The notes under the pieces: model-generated
Seen by the model: the letters and a program-made list of their open reading frames with translations, nothing else
Database searches by the model: none
What the model was told of the DNA's origin: nothing
Part shown: piece after piece, positions 14,376 through 14,662 of the stretch
How positions within the stretch are numbered: position 1 is the first letter of the stretch
How the letters are laid out: every line of letters starts with the position of its first letter
Source: Prolixibacteraceae bacterium
GTDB lineage: Bacteria; Bacteroidota; Bacteroidia; Bacteroidales; Prolixibacteraceae
NCBI GenBank assembly: GCA_003457135.1
Contig: DMSQ01000009.1
Coordinates: forward strand, 1 to 14,662
Direction: 5' to 3'
DNA length: 14,662 nucleotides
Position numbers and translations under genes: made by a program

Positions 14376-14662
14376 ATTTTCAGTTTTTAATCGTTTTTGT
14401 TTTTACCCTTCCTTCCGAAATGTGGTTTTCGTGTTTGAAAACCTTTTTGCGCAGATGGGGTGACCGGGTTGTTTTTGCTCCCCCGGGTTGAAACCCGGGA
14501 TTACAGGGACAAAATGTTGATTTTCAATTGTTAAAAGTATCATCGTATTTCAATAAATAACAGATATTGTGTCAGGTTTGTTTAAGTCAACTTTACGCTA
14601 CTTTCAAAACTAAGGTTTTAATTTCGTGTCTGTTTAATAAATCGAGTAGGAAGTAGGTGATT
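14376..14662. other. Upstream region of the histidine kinase with a CCCGGG hairpin
   Basis: No gene is seen in this terminal 287 bp. A perfect palindrome CCCGGGTT-GA-AACCCGGG (14482-14499) can fold as a 7-bp stem with a TGAA loop. Similar 'CCCGGGTTGAAACCCGGG' phrases are, as I recall, dispersed in Bacteroidota intergenic DNA, so a repeat is more likely than a regulator site. Confidence 0.5.

Noticed and set aside
14482..14499. CCCGGGTTGAAACCCGGG as operator of the histidine kinase
   Set aside because: The palindrome looks like a dispersed intergenic repeat; no second site or promoter alignment supports regulation.

Overview
The window looks like a Bacteroidota chromosome segment (Bacteroidales/Marinilabiliales-like, inferred). 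The grounds are a secreted protein with a type IX secretion (T9SS) C-terminal sorting tail, a Bacteroidetes-style Wzc-like tyrosine autokinase, an ORF6N-domain gene, AT-rich intergenic DNA, and several TAnnTTTG promoter boxes. Every supportable gene lies on the minus strand, so transcription runs from high to low coordinates.

High-coordinate half (about 6.1-14.4 kb): intact genes. A soluble hybrid-type PAS-PAS histidine kinase (12684-14375) is followed by a roughly 585-bp gene-free gap. Then come a polysaccharide co-polymerase/BY-kinase (9697-12099), a large beta-repeat T9SS-exported surface protein (6386-9595), and a 66-residue peptide gene (6148-6348) that starts 37 bp after the surface-protein gene.

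Middle (about 4.0-6.1 kb): half a kilobase of repeated GTCATTGCGA-type palindromes separates the small peptide from an HPr-kinase-like P-loop protein. That protein's first ~75 residues resemble a PqqD/RiPP-recognition fold. Its stop codon overlaps (ATGA) the start of a frameshifted and truncated NTP_transf_5-type nucleotidyltransferase gene. HprK-like kinase plus this nucleotidyltransferase is the pair known to modify some lasso peptides (the paeninodin and pseudomycoidin type), so this looks like a decayed peptide-modification locus. The proposed partnership with the small peptide is inference.

Low-coordinate end (1-4.0 kb): an accessory 'graveyard'. It holds two more broken copies of the same nucleotidyltransferase, sharing a 122-bp stretch with 3 mismatches. 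It also holds two intact toxin-antitoxin-like modules (HicBA; AbiEii-type nucleotidyltransferase plus small partner), an ORF6N gene interrupted by one in-frame TAA, and unidentified gene remnants. Identical 69-bp direct repeats lie on either side of the AbiEii module. Both toxin-antitoxin modules have a perfect TAnnTTTG box 25-26 bp before their start codons.
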